NCBI GenBank assembly: GCA_026182355.1 | Contig: JAPFBL010000068.1 | Span: 5,087,001 to 5,151,000, forward strand | DNA length: 64,000 nucleotides | DNA from: Hermatobates lingyangjiaoensis | Lineage: Eukaryota; Arthropoda; Insecta; Hemiptera; Hermatobatidae | Reading direction: 5' to 3' | Shown here: piece after piece, positions 1 through 46,400 of the stretch | Numbering within the stretch: the stretch's first letter is position 1 | How the letters are laid out: each line of letters starts with the position of its first letter | Translations under genes and position numbers: made by a program | Notes under the pieces: generated by a model | Database searches by the model: none | Seen by the model: only the letters and a program-made list of their open reading frames with translations | What the model was told of the DNA's origin: nothing

Positions 1-745
1 GGAAAATACTTCAGGTAAGAAGAAACTGAACACAAAGAATTGTGAAGACGACAGACATATAATATATCAGGAACATGATATATTCTAGATAATAATTTGG
101 ATTATTCTTATTTATTTTAAGCGACTGACATCTTTAATTATTTATATTTGATTTAAGAAAATCTACAAATATAGCAACAAACTTAGCCCGGGTCAAAACT
201 TAGACTTACAGGCTCTCTAGAAGATTCTTCTTGAAGGTTAATAAATTTTTAAATCAAATATGTACTTACAAAAATTAAAAAGTTCATGTTGTAAAATAAA
301 ACTTAAAGTACTATTTACATAATTTTTTGAACAGCACAAAAAAAATAGTTAAATAAAATTAAATATTTACTTTCCATATATTAATGGTTTTAAATCGTTT
401 ACAATGTGTTCCAAATATCCAGTTTTTTTGTTAAATTTTGTTCAATTGAAAGAATCTTTACAACGTTAATGTTCTAAAATTAATTGTAATTATTTTGAAC
501 TTGCTAAAATCTTCACATGATGCTGATAGATATACATATTGAACTGACCGTTTGTTGTGTAACCTATACAGTAAAAACATTCTATAAAAACAAAGTTACT
601 AAATCTTTACTAGTAATTCAACTATACATACTGGTATTCAAGTAAAACTGAATATAGTAAAATTTTTTATACCTGGCAAAAAATTCCATCAGTGGTTTAC
701 CTCCTACTTACGTCTATTTTACGGTAGTATTTACGAAGTACTTAC

Positions 746-34465
<33,720 letters not shown>

Positions 34466-34487
34466 CCTGCTGACAGTCGAGTTCTGT

Positions 34488-34517
34488 CTAATCCGCGCCA
34501 GGATGCAGCTCCTGCAT
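34488..34517 (-). promoter_or_regulatory. Upstream ORF before the hemocytin start
   Basis: A nine-codon ORF (MQELHPGAD then TAG) ends 22 bases before the hemocytin ATG, in a different frame. If the transcript starts upstream of it, it could lower translation of the main frame. The transcription start cannot be seen here, so this is a candidate only. Confidence 0.35.
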
Positions 34518-34556
34518 CTCCGATACCACCACCCCAGTCTCGCCTCAGGAAACCCA

Positions 34557-34568
34557 CTATCTTATCTT
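34557..34568 (-). promoter_or_regulatory. Tandem GATA-factor motif upstream of hemocytin
   Basis: The minus strand reads AAGATAAGATAG about 92 bases before the ATG, which is two overlapping WGATAR sites. Hemocyte genes of insects are commonly driven by the GATA factor Serpent, so the site suits a hemocyte gene. In AT-rich DNA such motifs also occur by chance. The doublet and its position are seen; the function is inferred. Confidence 0.4.
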
Positions 34569-35464
34569 GGCCCAATTTTTTTTAAACAATTCAGCGGAAA
34601 AAAGTATCAGTGTTTTGCAGTACTTGGAAAGGAAGCTCTAACGGATAAAAACTTCGTGGAATTTATAATAAATTTAAGATTTACGATAACTTTAGTGATT
34701 TAAATAGTATAATCATTTCAACAGTCAATAAAAAAATTCTTTTTCAGGTTTTTGCTTATTTGTTTTCAATACTCTCACTTACAGCATTTCACTGTAAATT
34801 ATGCCCTAGAGAATACTGCAGCTCTTTTGTAATTGTCACTCATATCTATTTTGGCCAAGCGCCACATTATTGCCTCGATTTATCAAGGTTCTGAGAACTC
34901 ACTTTAAAATTTATATTGGCATCGTGAAGGTTTTATTGGACTGTCAATTAATTAACTAAACTCTGTTACTTAACTTAGTTAAATCATGTTAAAGATTTGA
35001 AAATCTTATCAATGAATCAAATATTAATTTGATTTGAACAATCTTGAATTAATTCGATCGAATAAATGAATCTTTTGTTTGCTGCTCAAGACTCAAACTA
35101 AATTATTATATAGAGCCATTTTGAAAATTTATTGCACTATGTTATCTTCTCACCTACAATAATAAAACAATTAAATGACAAATTCTTAATTTATTGTAAA
35201 GCAGAAGTCGAAATCATTGAGAACTACTTCATGTGGTAGCATTATTAGATTCAAGAAAGAAAAACCAATATCATACATTAATAATAAACAATAATTAAAG
35301 CAAATATTACAGCCAATAATAATTGATAACTATTCTAGAGGATTGATTACAGTTGGTTGCAATCCTCTTGAATATTACTAAACAACAGAAAAATGGGAAT
35401 TATGAAATGTTTTCTGTAATAACCTGAGAAGTTTGTTATAATAAACTTTGTTTGTTATAATACC
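34569..35464. other. Region upstream of hemocytin: no gene seen
   Basis: The presumed promoter side of hemocytin. Beyond the GC-richer first 100 bp, no further element can be named. Confidence 0.4.
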
Positions 35465-35834
35465 GTCAAACAGATCGCTTGTATATTTCTCTCAAGCATT
35501 TTAATGAAAAAACAATTATTCTATATGGTTCAAAAATCTGATGATTTTTTCAGTATTGCACTGCCACTTTGATAATAATGCTAAAATTTCAAGAACATAG
35601 AATAGTAGCTTAAGAGAAAAAAATGTTGACTAAAAATACATATTTGCCAAAAATGTAGCCTTCTTACCATGTAATATTGCCCCCAAACAATAAGGCCCAT
35701 CACAATATGAGGCCAATTTTTGTGTAAAATATGAAATGATCCATCAAAGATTGTGAACTTCAGGTACCCACAAACATTGGACCAACCCACCACACCAAGG
35801 ACCCACCAACCAAACCAACCCACCAATCCACATA

Positions 35835-36240
35835 CCAACCAGCTCACTAAGACACCAACCCATCAACCCAACGACCCACCAAATAAATCAACCCACCAAT
35901 CCACATACCAACCAGCTCACTAAGACACCAACCCATCAACCCAACGACCCACCAACCAAACCAACCCACCAAACCACATACCAACAAGCTCATAAGACAC
36001 CAACCCATCAACCCAACGACCCACCAACCACACCAACCCACCAATCCACATACTAACCAATTCACCAAGACACCAACCTATCAACCCAACGACCCACCAA
36101 ATAAATCAACCCACCAATCCACATATCCACCAATTCACCAAGACACAAACCTATCAACCCAACGACCCACCAAACAAACCAAACGACTAATCAACATTCC
36201 TACCAACTCACGAAGTCACTAACCCACCATCCCACAAATC
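35835..36240 (+). repeat. 73-bp satellite, about 5.5 units
   Basis: Each unit reads roughly CCAACCAGCTCACTAAGACA, then a string of CCAACCCATCAACCC-type words, and ends ACCAATCCACATA. The 73-bp period is itself built of imperfect ACC/ACCC words. The last units are more diverged. It lies between the two parts of repeat copy 4. Confidence 0.9.
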
Positions 36241-36293
36241 CAGAACATCAACAAACCAACACACCAACATACAGATACACACTCACGCACGCA

Positions 36294-36298
36294 CTCAG

Positions 36299-36337
<39 letters not shown>

Positions 36338-36352
36338 ACACACACATATAAT
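36294..36352 (+). repeat. CA microsatellite in repeat copy 4
   Basis: A CA run of about 20 units or more with a few interruptions. It follows the 73-bp satellite directly and occupies the same place in the element as the TG run at 37.4 kb. Confidence 0.95.
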
Positions 36353-36470
36353 CGAAAAAACACTATCAAACCACTTTGGGGACCTCAAAACAAGTTAACA
36401 CATCAAAATTTCAACATAAATTTTTTTTAAGACCACTATACCTTACTTATAATAAGTAAAAACAGTGTAA

Positions 36471-37285
36471 TTTGGACAAAACTTCAGACAATTGGACAGT
36501 TCTTGGACTATCCCAGTACTGAGAGAGTGTTGAAATCCTTATTACAGTCTGGCTTGGTGTAAACCTTTGTTAAGCCGTAGTTTTAAGAGTCTATTCCTTA
36601 TCATTTTTACTACCCTTAATACGAGAAAGAATGTGTTATTAAAGACTACTGTGACCTCTGTCTGCCACTAAGGCCATTAATATGTACTAAGAACTTTAAC
36701 ATTAGGGTTGTCCATGTTAAATGAGGTTTCCAAGGTCATCCAAATATATTAATTCTTAATCATAAAATATGAACACTACTTAATGACTTGTCAAACATTA
36801 ATCGATAATTGACATGAACAACACTTTGATTTACTATTCATATGTTTTTTCAAAACTCAAATTTTTCAAAAACAAATAAAGAAAGGTATTTTACAAATGA
36901 AACTTTATCCCAATCAATTAATTAATAATTAAAAGTGATAAGTATAGAGACTACAATAATGATGAGCAATTGCAATGAATCTTACTAATGCTGAACTTGT
37001 TTAAAGCATATTTTTAACATGAATGACTCCAAAAGTGCACATGGAATATGTAGGAAAGCCAGTTCAAAAACTATTCGATTTCAATAAGGTTTTGATACAC
37101 TGGATACGTTAATATAATTGATGCAATCATAAAATTATTGTAATTGTAAGTTATCGAATCTCCTTGAAATGAAGCAGGTAATTATGATTGCACAGCGATA
37201 GTGTCATACTTCTACACTTCACGTACGCTCAGTAAAGCTTAGTAAAGAAGTAAACATATATAACAGATATTTTTATGAAAACCTT
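36471..37285. other. Intergenic, repeat-derived DNA
   Basis: No gene. Bases 36780-36930 (TTGTCAAACATTAATCGATA, later AAAAACAAATAAAGAAA and TTTATCCCAAT) recur in direct orientation at 39790-39940, next to the Penelope-like relic. This stretch may therefore be another piece of that element. Confidence 0.5.
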
Positions 37286-38205
<920 letters not shown>

Positions 38206-39480
38206 AATGGTTTAGAAATTTTTTGAGTGAATACAATAAACTAAAATATTTAAAAAAATTTACAACTTAATATGAGATCCAAAAGAATAAAATTTTCACA
38301 TGTAAAAAATCAACGCCAATCATACATATAATTTCTGATGCTTTCCATGGTATGATGGATTTGTCTCACAAAATGCTCTAATTAATCTGTATGTTGCACC
38401 CTTGAAAAAACTTAATATCATGTAAAATTTTTTTTGGGTAACATGGGTAACTTTGGGTAACATTGAAGTGTGAGAAATGGACTCTTTCCTCTTGTGTTGT
38501 TGACAAATATCCAGTTTTTACAATTCTAGTCTACAATAGTTTATATCTATTATTTTCAACAATTTCGAGATTCAAGCTATAAAAGCTTTAAATTATACTG
38601 AAAAGCCAGCTGTAAATTTGATTTGAGTTTGCAAAACTGGATAATTACTAGTATAATTTTTTTCAATATACATTTACAGCAACCTTACAACAGAGTACAG
38701 CACGCGGGTAAAAGATAACACCCGCTCAGAGTAAATTGAATGTTTGACAAAGGGAAAGAAAAGTGATTTTTATTAAATACTAAGAAGCTATAAAAGTTTC
38801 AGTATAATAATTCTTTAAAGACCAAAAATATAATGAATAATTCAAAATTGAAAACATTTTTCGAAAAATAGTAAATGAAATTATCCTATATCTTGAATTA
38901 AAAATTATCTTAAAACGACATTTTTTCTTACATGTTTCTGACATTTTTCAGTTAAAATAGGAATATTTCAAGTTATAAATGGGAAACTTTGTCTTAAATT
39001 TTTAATGTACAAGGTCAGATAAACTATCCAATCCACTGGTTATTGGAACAAAACCCATGTTCTTCTGTAAGAGCTTACTTCGTAACACTAAATCTATACT
39101 TTCGATTTCCAAACATGTTATACTAATTATATTATTTGCACCAATGGTGTGATATACAAAAATAAGCATAGATAGTGAAAAATTTTACAGATAGTGATCA
39201 GTACACCCTCAAGAAATGAAAGAGTAATAAACATCTCCCATTTAGGCATTTATGCTATGCCTAAATGGGGCATTATATACCTAAGAAGTATGCTATTATG
39301 TTTACTTGTAGTAAAGTTGAGTGTGGGCCACTCCAGATTTTTATGCATGTTTTTGATAACATTGTATGGAATCTTTTTAATTGATTAGCCAATTTTAGTA
39401 AATACTACATAGTGACTGAAAGCATAGTCAGTGAAGATAATTTACTATTTCAATAGTTCAATTATTATACATTTTATATC
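38206..39480. other. Intergenic DNA: no gene seen
   Basis: AT-rich. It contains an inverted copy of the short family A repeat at about 39290-39345 (see the entry at 30606) and nothing else that I can name. Confidence 0.5.
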
Positions 39481-41070
39481 AGTATTCATTTTGCGACCCC
39501 CTTCAAATTTTTCTCTAACATCATCAGTTGATCCTCGTCTTCTTATGGTGACCATGGATATCACCTCCCTCTATGCCTCTATCGACCACTCTGAGGCTTT
39601 GGTGCTCTGGGATTGTTTTATTATCACAGAACTCCTCCTTTACTCTTTCCACTTCTTATTTTTCCATCGCCTCTCTTTTTCACTAAATGCAATGGTTGCA
39701 ATTCCATTTAGACCAAAGGGGCTGCAATTGGAACAATTATAACGCCTTACTGTACTAATTTTGAATCGTAAGTATCCGAATAGTGTTCAATGTCTTGTCA
39801 AACATTAATCGATAATTGCCTAGATGACACTTCGACTTAACTTTCATATGTTATTCATGCAGTTTTCAAAAACAAATAAAGAAACGTACTTTACCAAATG
39901 AAATTTTATCCCAATAATTTTAATTGATTAGCCAATATTGGTAAATAATTAGCCATTAATTAGAAGCTGTAATTCGTGACTAAATTAGTGCTTGGAATCT
40001 TGTAAGTGTTTAATTATTTCTTTCTTATACATTTGTTGCAATGAGATTTCTTCATTTGCATGTTGCCATCAGTTATACTATTTCCTTTACCTTTCCAAAA
40101 TTCCAATTTCTCCATCTTTCACTAACAACGTTTCAAACAGACCAATTTCTTTTCTTGTTCTTGGCTTTGATGTTATTGTGTTACAATGATTCCTTCTTTA
40201 CTGCTGTTCAGTAAAATAAATCAGCAAAAAACCCTTACTCAACTGTTAAGAAGAATATACCTACTACACTCGTCGATGCACATTTATTGAATTTGCAATA
40301 ATCATACGAAACAGTATATCCACTAAAATAACCTGCAAGACCATTCTTAGAGGCCATTCCCCTCCTTTAGTAAAGTTGTCCTGGACTTGCTGAGACACTT
40401 CACCATTCAGAAAGATCAGTTGATTCTTCCTTTTTTATTACCACTTATTTCTCTGATGTCAACAAGTTTGGCACTTTGTTAAGTAGTTTTCCATGTCTTG
40501 TTTTCCCTCTATTCTATCTATAATCGGTCATTTCTTATTGGAAACCTCCCCATCTAAAGAGTTCTATTTTCTATACTTTTCCCGAACATCTTAATCCTAT
40601 TAAAGCAATGGGGTCGACGCAGTCTTATTATTAACCCTACACCTTGCATTATTTCGTTTACAACCGTAATTCCTACGCCATCCATGTTTATAGCTTCTCT
40701 ATTTCCGCAAATGCGTCTGTCAACTGCAATACATTAAATGTGAGGCTTTAATATCGGCCTCTATTCACATAAGTTGATCCATTGTATACAAGTAGCCATA
40801 GTCACAAGTCGTCTTTCGGTCTTCACTGCAATTTTCCTCTTGCTAATGAGCATTTCCACGGTCTCAGTTTTAATGACAATTCATTTGAAATCCTTGATGA
40901 GACCCCTGACTTCATGTCTTGTTATCAGTCATCTTTCTTCTCTTTATAATTTTGTCCTTCTTTTTACAACTCATTTCATTATTTATGACTACCCATTTTA
41001 TATCTTTACTCCCTTTATTTGTGTTATTTATTTTCAATGTATTCCTTCTTTTCCCACCTCGCACATTTAG
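39480..41070 (+). mobile_element. Penelope-like retroelement relic (RT and GIY-YIG traces)
   Basis: The reading VTMDITSLYASIDHSEAL near 39550-39600 matches the catalytic start of Penelope-type RT (T-L-D-V-x-S-L-Y-T-x-I-x-H). Further on come LFFHRLSFSLNAMVAI and, in another frame, KGAAIGTIITPYCTNFES, the K-G-x-A-M-G-T-x-x-A-P-x-Y-A-N box. Near 40800-40900, LANEHFHGLSFNDNSFEILD resembles the C-terminal endonuclease part (E-H-F-x-x-x-H-S-x-x-D). Frameshifts, stops and an inserted repeat at 39.79 kb show it is dead. Confidence 0.65.
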
Positions 41071-42732
41071 TAACCCTAATTACCTTGGCGGACTCGTTTT
41101 TTCATTAGTCGATATTTGCCTCCGAGAGGATTACTTCTTATATTCATGACGACGAATATCATAGTGTAGAAGTGAATTGCGTAAGTTTTTTCTAGACGTT
41201 AGTTTTTTGTAATATGACATTTTGTTCTCGAGTACTATTTCTTCTTTACTATTTAATGTACAAATACTTCAAAATATGGAAAGGAGGGTACAACTATTAA
41301 CCAATTACTACCTAGTAAGCACATAGCTTTGTTTCGTACTCCATGTATTTTATCTAAATGTATGGTTTGTTATTAATTGACCAATTAATACCAAGGACGA
41401 CTGATAGCCGAATACTTAATAAGTACAACGACACTCTTATCGGAACATATGCGAATTTACCTTTCTAAGCTAGACATTAAAGTAAGTAAGATTTGTTGTT
41501 ATATCAAAAAATATTAATTTTCATTATTATTATTAGTAGTATATATATATTACTTTTGAATTGTTGTATCTATATAATAGTCTAATAAGGTTTTCGTAGT
41601 AAAATAGATTTATAATAATTGATAATTGTTATTAATATATTAGTTGTTGACTTGTTTAAATACGTGTAGTTTCCCTTCATCGTTCCCTTTTCTGTCACTA
41701 ACGACGATTACTGTCAGTTGAGATTCATTACTTGAATATTCCTGTTGAAAAACCTTAAGAGAGAAAACATTTAAATATTTATTACGAGATATTATTATTT
41801 ACGAACTCAACTGAGGACTTTTGAGTTAGAGTTCATTTGTTAATTCATTTTTTGAGTTAAATTTGCTTATACTTATTCAACAATGTGCTAAAATTGCAGC
41901 GTGTATGCATAAGCTGAAATTTCCAAATTCTGGTGACTAATGTTTATAATAGAATTATTGTACAAGCAAAATTGTGCAAATAGTCTATGCGAGATAAACT
42001 TCTGCGATTAGTCAATTCTTGCATACGTTCTCTCATCTATTAATAGTCTAAATATATCGGAACAATTTTTTTAGAAGATTTATCTATATTAATAAAAACT
42101 AACCTGATTGGAGTGTACAGCATACTTGTGATATATTATAATTCGATTATAATATTAATAACATCATTTGATCGGTAAAATAATTATATGCATCACTAGG
42201 ACAGTTATTAAGTTTAAAAGACCGCTAGACTCACGGTTCAAGAGACTGTCAAAATATAAGACAATGGTAGTATATGTAACTCCACTTTATTAACAAAATG
42301 ATAAATTATGAGGAAAACTTTGGAAATCTCAATGAAATCTTCTACAAATTTGCTGTTAGTGAGATCTTAGTGACATTTCATGCTGCTTGTGAGACCCGCA
42401 GTAGTTAATATTTGCTTACTCTGCATCAAATATAAGTTAGAAATATACAGATAACTATATTATCAAATACAGTTTACATAATGAATTGTGTTTATGGGAT
42501 TTTTAAAAATTGTTTCCTTTTCAAATATTTTCTATCGTTTATTGAATAATTATAAATTTTCAATAAATTAAATACAATTCCAATAAAAAAAACTTATATT
42601 CAGAAAGTTCTGAATCAAATCAAGATGCCAAAAAGTTGTTATTACTCTTTAATTTGTGGAATGAAATCAGGATAAAGGAGGTAATATAGGAATCTATGTT
42701 CTATGTGATGTCCAGAATATTGAAATATAATG
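41071..42732. other. Intergenic DNA upstream of the sulfotransferase: no gene seen
   Basis: AT-rich, without a named element. A 5' untranslated exon and the promoter of the sulfotransferase may lie here but cannot be located from sequence alone. Confidence 0.4.
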
Positions 42733-42740
42733 CTCTAGTT

Positions 42741-43158
42741 CCCATATGTCAGAGTCAAGGCCCGCGAGAGGGTTTTCTATGGCCAGCAGGATGATATTAG
42801 TTTATTATTAAAACCGACCCACAGGCAGCAGAAGTTTTATACGCACCAATACTACATTTCCCACAATGCAAAGGCGACGCAGACGCTTCAAATATTTAAT
42901 GTTCATGTTATGGGGATTTATATATAAAGGAAATTTGTCTTTTGTGCTGTTGAAAATTAAAAATGACTAACAAAGCCATAAGAAAATATTGCTTTCTTTA
43001 TCCGATCATATTGCAATATATTTGTTAGATTTTCAGTAGGTTAAATTTCGTTCACTACACTATATGTGGTCATTTTAAAAAAAATCAATAAACATTTGCT
43101 CAGTCCGGCCTCGGCTTGTTGCTACATTTTTTATGTTATTTTGCCTTTGACACTCCTG
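42741..43158. mobile_element. Non-autonomous hAT-type element with 8-bp target duplication
   Basis: The ends are CCCATATGTCAGAGTCAAGG on the left and, inverted, CAGGAGTGTCAAAGGCAAAA on the right. They share C-x5-TGTCA and follow the hAT pattern CAGGGGTGTCAAA. The 8-bp sequence CTCTAGTT flanks the element exactly on both sides (42733-42740 and 43159-43166), the target length of hAT elements. The 418-bp body has no transposase. The right end lies only 28 bases from the target site's distance to the splice acceptor of the sulfotransferase start exon. Confidence 0.8.
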
Positions 43159-43194
43159 CTCTAGTTGAATGTAATCAACGTAACGCTATTTCAG

Positions 43195-43406
43195 GATGAG
43201 TGAGAAGCTTGAATTCAAGTCTTTGATTGGAGACGAGACGATAGACTACATGGTAGATCACTGCAAGGGTAGACTTCCTCCTGGAACTGTACGAGTTAGT
43301 CCGTCTGAAGCCATCTTACCCTCTATGTACCAAAAAGACGCAACTCGCATCCTCCAGTTCAAGGTTCGACCAGACGACATCTGGCTTCTTACTTTTCCAA
43401 ACAGTG
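43195..43406 (+). CDS. Sulfotransferase coding exon 1
   Basis: The ATG follows the acceptor ATTTCAG by one base, so an untranslated exon probably lies upstream. It reads MSEKLEFKSLIGDETIDYMV through DIWLLTFPNS and ends in phase 1 at GTG|GTAATA, inside the PAPS-binding loop. D-x-W-L-L-T-F-P before the loop is the standard SULT beta strand. Confidence 0.93.
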
Positions 43407-46400
43407 GTAATATTTTGCGTCATATTTTAAACAATCAATTGCAAGAATTCATGAATAAGTTGAGTGAAAAAAAATTGAAGTAGAAACATTCAACGTCGAG
43501 AAATCACTTCAACATATGGACATTGGTCGTTCAAGAGAAGACCAAATTTTAATTTACATAAAAATCCAAACTGCAATTCTCTCCATTCAATCAGAGCTCT
43601 CCGATTTACAAACAATGTCAAATTTTGTTATTTTGCAATCACTTATTTTGAAGTGATTGCTTGTCACTGTTTTCTGTTTTTTTATTTATTGTCCTTACTT
43701 AATTTAGAAAGCAATACTTGAGTTTGATTTTTGTTTTATTTTGACTTTGTACTGATGAGTATTTAGGTATGGTCAATTGGTATTAAAAAGATATTTGAGA
43801 ATACTTGAAAACTGTTCAATAAAGTTGATCAATAATAATATTTTTTGGTGAAAATATAGATACATGTATAGAACAAAATATTAAAATCTAAGGTGGCCTA
43901 CTCAAATTTTCTATAAGTAATCATAATATCAAACTGACAGACAATCAATTAAATTTTGGATTTATTGAAAATTTGATTTATTTTAATGAGGGCTTGGGAC
44001 TCATCGCACTCGTGCGAGTCACTACCCTATTGAGCTTTCCTGTCTAGTTTTTAAAATCAGCTTGTTTGTTTTTATCTTCTCCAAGACGATTACCTCTCAC
44101 TCAATAGAATGCAATCACAGGTTTCCGCCACTTTCTGACAGTCTTAATGTTAATAGTTGCATAATGCAGACTTTGTATCATGTTAACAGCATCTATCATA
44201 AGTAGTAGTTAAAAAGAAAACTTGCTGTTACATATTCTACATATTTTTAGCAACCCTTTCTTTGGAGATATAGTGTTTTCAGCACTGTAAGTTCAGCTGG
44301 AATGAGTTTTTTTTTAAACTAAATTAAACTCAGCCGTTGTACCCATCTTTTATCTGCTTTCTTCTTTATCCTTCATTAGTTGCGTTCTCATAATGCATAA
44401 TTGCTCCCAAACAAGAGCGTTAACCTACACTCTACCCTATGAGGTCCATTATTGTACAAAATACAAAACATTTGATCTATCAATGATTGTGAATTGTAGC
44501 ATCTACGCAACCATCTGGTCACAGACTCACCCACCCACAGACATCATCGAAAAAACATCATAAAACTACTTTGGAGATCTCAAACCATGTAAATCCGTCA
44601 AACTCCCAAGACATTCTTTTCATTATTGCTACACTTTATAAAGCTCCGTTTTAAACTTGACATATATTTGATTCAGAATACTTTAAACAAGTAAAAGACA
44701 CTTACTTGGATAAGTGTCTGTATAAGCCTAGCCAGTAGGCTGAGTACACTAGTCTCTACAAAAGACGTACAAAGTCAACACAATGATTCTTGCTCATTAA
44801 CTTACTTAATGTTGTAAATATTTTGAATCACTATTTTCAACAGAAATGAAAATGTATTTCTCAAATGTATTTTTACAGGAACCATATGGACTAAAGAACT
44901 TATTTGGATTTTATGCAATGATTGTGATTTTGAAAAGGCGAAACAAATCGATTTAGTTGACCGCTTCTCTTACTTTGAGTAAGAACTAACCATATTATAA
45001 TGCTATTAATTTGTTTTAAAATGCCTTATGTAGCACAGTTGAAGACCTGTTGGTAAGTAAGATGTCTGATTTCTTCTCTCTCTAGGCATCCCCTAGCCAC
45101 AGTCTATGTCCTCTCCTTCCCACTCTCCCACTCGACATTACTCTTCTACTCATTTCACTATTCTCTTCGTTTACTTCACTTCCCCCCCACCCTTCACCAA
45201 ACTTCTTTCTTCTTCCGTAAGCACATTATTGAAAATAATTTTGAATGAAGCAGGAACTTTTTATTATAGATACTCATCTGTCAGTCAGTTGGTAGAGAAT
45301 GATGTATTGACAACGCTGGACCGGATGGAGAGTCCACGATTCATTAATAGTCATCTTCCTATAGAGCTACTACCACTTCAGCTGTGGACCGTCAAACCCA
45401 AAGTAAGAGAATTTATTAATGTGTCTATTAACCCACATGAGGGGTGGCCGAACAGGGGAAGGCGATATATTGGCTTAGTTATTATTTCCTGGAAAATGAT
45501 ATATTATATATATATATATTTAGAAGTAAGGAAGAAATAAAATTAGGATCCGCAAGTCTTGTAATCCCTTATTCTGTATGATTAAACACTGTTGTATTTG
45601 TTGAATTTTGAGTGATAGACGTCACAAAACCACACCGTTTTAACAAATTCAGGTTTTTTATTTAACATAGGAAACGCATAATAAAAGCAAACGTCATGTG
45701 TGAAGACAACAGGTTGAGTTGACAGTAATACCGTAGTACACAGTATTGTAAACATTAACAGCTGAGCGACAAAAAGACTCTAGTTAGGCAGACAAAAATA
45801 ACCGTAGTCCTTCAACAGTATTTAATACCTGAAATATATCAAATCACACAGGAAAGTAAATCACAAAAACTTATGTTTGTCCGTGTTAATCAGAAATAGA
45901 GAAAATCAAATTAAATTCATTATTAAATCAACATTAAATTCATCATAAAGTATTCGTTGTAAACACCTGAGAGAAAGGCACTTAAAGTCAGGTTTTACTA
46001 AAATCTGACCTTAAAATTGTCAATTCCATACTCTTAAACGAGAAGATTCACAGAATTTTGTTTAATAACTGTAGTTTGAAGCTTAAGCCAGTGATTTCTT
46101 TTCATTGGAAAATCATGTCTCCCACACTGATGAATAGATTTAAGATTTTTATTTCTTACTTACATAATGAATCATCTCCAAAATTGCATTTTAACCAATC
46201 CAATTTTTGTTTATTTCTAATCTTACTTGTATAATTTTTAGCTTTTATAATAAAATAACAGTTTTTTAGAAGGTCCTTCTGTAAAGTAACCTTAGACTCT
46301 TTCCTTGTATTAATAGGAGATTGCTTATATCATGATACTGAAATAAAAGACCACAAACTGGAAGAATACAAAGATAAATTACAAGAACTGCCAGATAATT

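Larger units (their letters stand above)
35465..36470 (+). repeat. Dispersed repeat family B, copy 4, expanded by a satellite
   Basis: The left part (ACCGTCAAACAGATCGCTTGT through CCAATTTTTGTGTAAAATAT) and right part (GACCTCAAAACAAGTTAACA through ACTATACCTTACTTATAAT) match the other copies. At the place where they carry a short CA/CCCA tract, this copy has about 590 bp of ACC-rich satellite and CA repeat. Confidence 0.8.

Noticed and set aside
45106..45540. A single 144-codon gene
   Set aside because: Only 45270-45402 is coding (SULT exon 3); the rest is intron read through on both sides.
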